From assembly GCF_030815255.1 (NCBI RefSeq), contig NZ_JAUSWN010000005.1:66065-130064 (forward strand): 64,000 nucleotides of DNA. The letters are read 5' to 3'. This document shows positions 63,614 through 64,000 of the stretch, piece by piece. Below the pieces are notes generated by a model. The model had not been told where the DNA came from. It saw nothing but the letters and a program-made list of their open reading frames with translations, and ran no database searches. The position numbers and the translations under genes were made by a program. How positions within the stretch are numbered: the stretch's first letter is position 1; each line of letters starts with the position of its first letter. Source of the stretch: Hathewaya limosa (GTDB lineage: Bacteria; Bacillota; Clostridia; Clostridiales; Clostridiaceae).

Positions 63614-64000
63614 GTGCGCCCAGCATGGGCGCAATCTATAGGGTGAAAGTCCCGAGCGCCGAAGGTGATATAGGCGTTAGCCAATGACAAGGGTGTCCAT
63701 TGCGAGATGGAATCTGAAGGAAGTCGGAGGGCAAAATTCCGGTCTGAGGAATACGAATCACATAAGAGGCTGATTATAGCTGGATGAGTTTGCATAACAA
63801 AACAAAGTCCGTATCACCCGAAAGCTACTACAGTATATGTGGCAGATATATGGAATGAAAGATTGCGTTCTTACCTGGGGAGGTCTGATAGATATATCAT
63901 TAAAGGATGAATTTCCTACATGATAACTTACATAGTGATATGTAACTGAACTATCAGAAGTCAGCAGAGGTCATAGTACCACACTATGTGCACGTAGTGC
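63614..64000 (+). mobile_element. Group II intron, 5' part (domain I), class-C-like placement
   Basis: The intron opens with GTGCGCCCAGCATGGGCGCA and continues with GGGTGAAAGTCCCGAGCGCC, CAAGGGTGTCCATTGCGAGA and GGTCTGAGGAATACGAATCA. This is the characteristic 5' end and domain I of a bacterial group II intron. The high G+C and dense hairpins contrast with the surroundings. It runs off the window before domain IV, so the reverse transcriptase gene is not visible. It sits right behind a terminator stem, the preferred site of class C introns. Confidence 0.85.

Noticed and set aside
1..64000. CRISPR arrays, tRNA or rRNA genes
   Set aside because: No regularly spaced repeats and no tRNA- or rRNA-like sequence were seen on either strand; the boxA-like elements at 30724 and 32193 are not next to rRNA.

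Overview
The window is very AT-rich DNA that reads as Clostridium sensu stricto. The signs are A/T-biased codons, strong AGGAGG ribosome-binding sites, short hairpin-plus-T terminators, many chemoreceptors and c-di-GMP enzymes, and an anaerobic Ni-CO dehydrogenase with a dedicated ferredoxin. I cannot name the species.

Bases 1-16257 hold the transfer region of an integrative and conjugative element (ICE). It combines Tad-like pilus genes (TadB/TadC-type membrane proteins, two pilin-like proteins, a TadZ/ParA-like protein) with a VirB4 ATPase, a membrane-anchored C39-type peptidase and a HTH protein. Accessory modules interrupt this operon: a HigBA toxin-antitoxin pair, a scrap of an MT-A70 methyltransferase and, most notably, a three-gene ABC-3C-like operon (nuclease-like effector, middle component, Rad50-like ATPase with a CxxC hook) at 8813-13502.

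Bases 16258-30060 are a mosaic. It contains an HxlR regulator with DJ-1/PfpI and monooxygenase genes, a decayed IS3-type transposase, remnants of a cheX/chemoreceptor locus, a small tyrosine recombinase facing palindromic DNA, two chemoreceptors, an EAL protein, a decayed DDE transposase, an IS605-type tnpB with a candidate guide RNA, and a diguanylate cyclase. Whether this is ICE cargo or chromosome is unresolved.

Bases 30191-36970 look like the regulatory and integration end of the ICE. Two paralogous sigma-like genes each follow a terminator-like hairpin. Each is followed by the same promoter-like motif (GGCTATATARTRAG) and, about 25 nt later, a boxA-like sequence. After that comes a structured leader: a ~95-nt hairpin before an ArpU-like gene, and a ~430-nt highly structured RNA before a DinG-type helicase. 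A SHOCT-like small protein, a large serine recombinase and a decayed second recombinase close the region.

Bases 37800-63537 look chromosomal. In order they carry an orphan Nmad3 protein, a DUF3267 zincin, an Rrf2 regulator with cooS-cooF-oxidoreductase and a perfect operator, a CD3324-type protein, an MBL hydrolase, and a DUF5050-type lipoprotein. Then follow a synthase-type exopolysaccharide locus (GxGYxYP protein, clan-A-like glycosidase, HEAT protein, GT2, deacetylase), a dicarboxylate symporter, an HsdS/HsdM-like pair without HsdR whose methylase lacks a normal NPPF motif, a third chemoreceptor, and a FUSC exporter with a MarR regulator behind a palindrome-embedded promoter. The window ends in a group II intron lying directly after a terminator.

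All similarities are from reading motifs by eye; no database search was possible.
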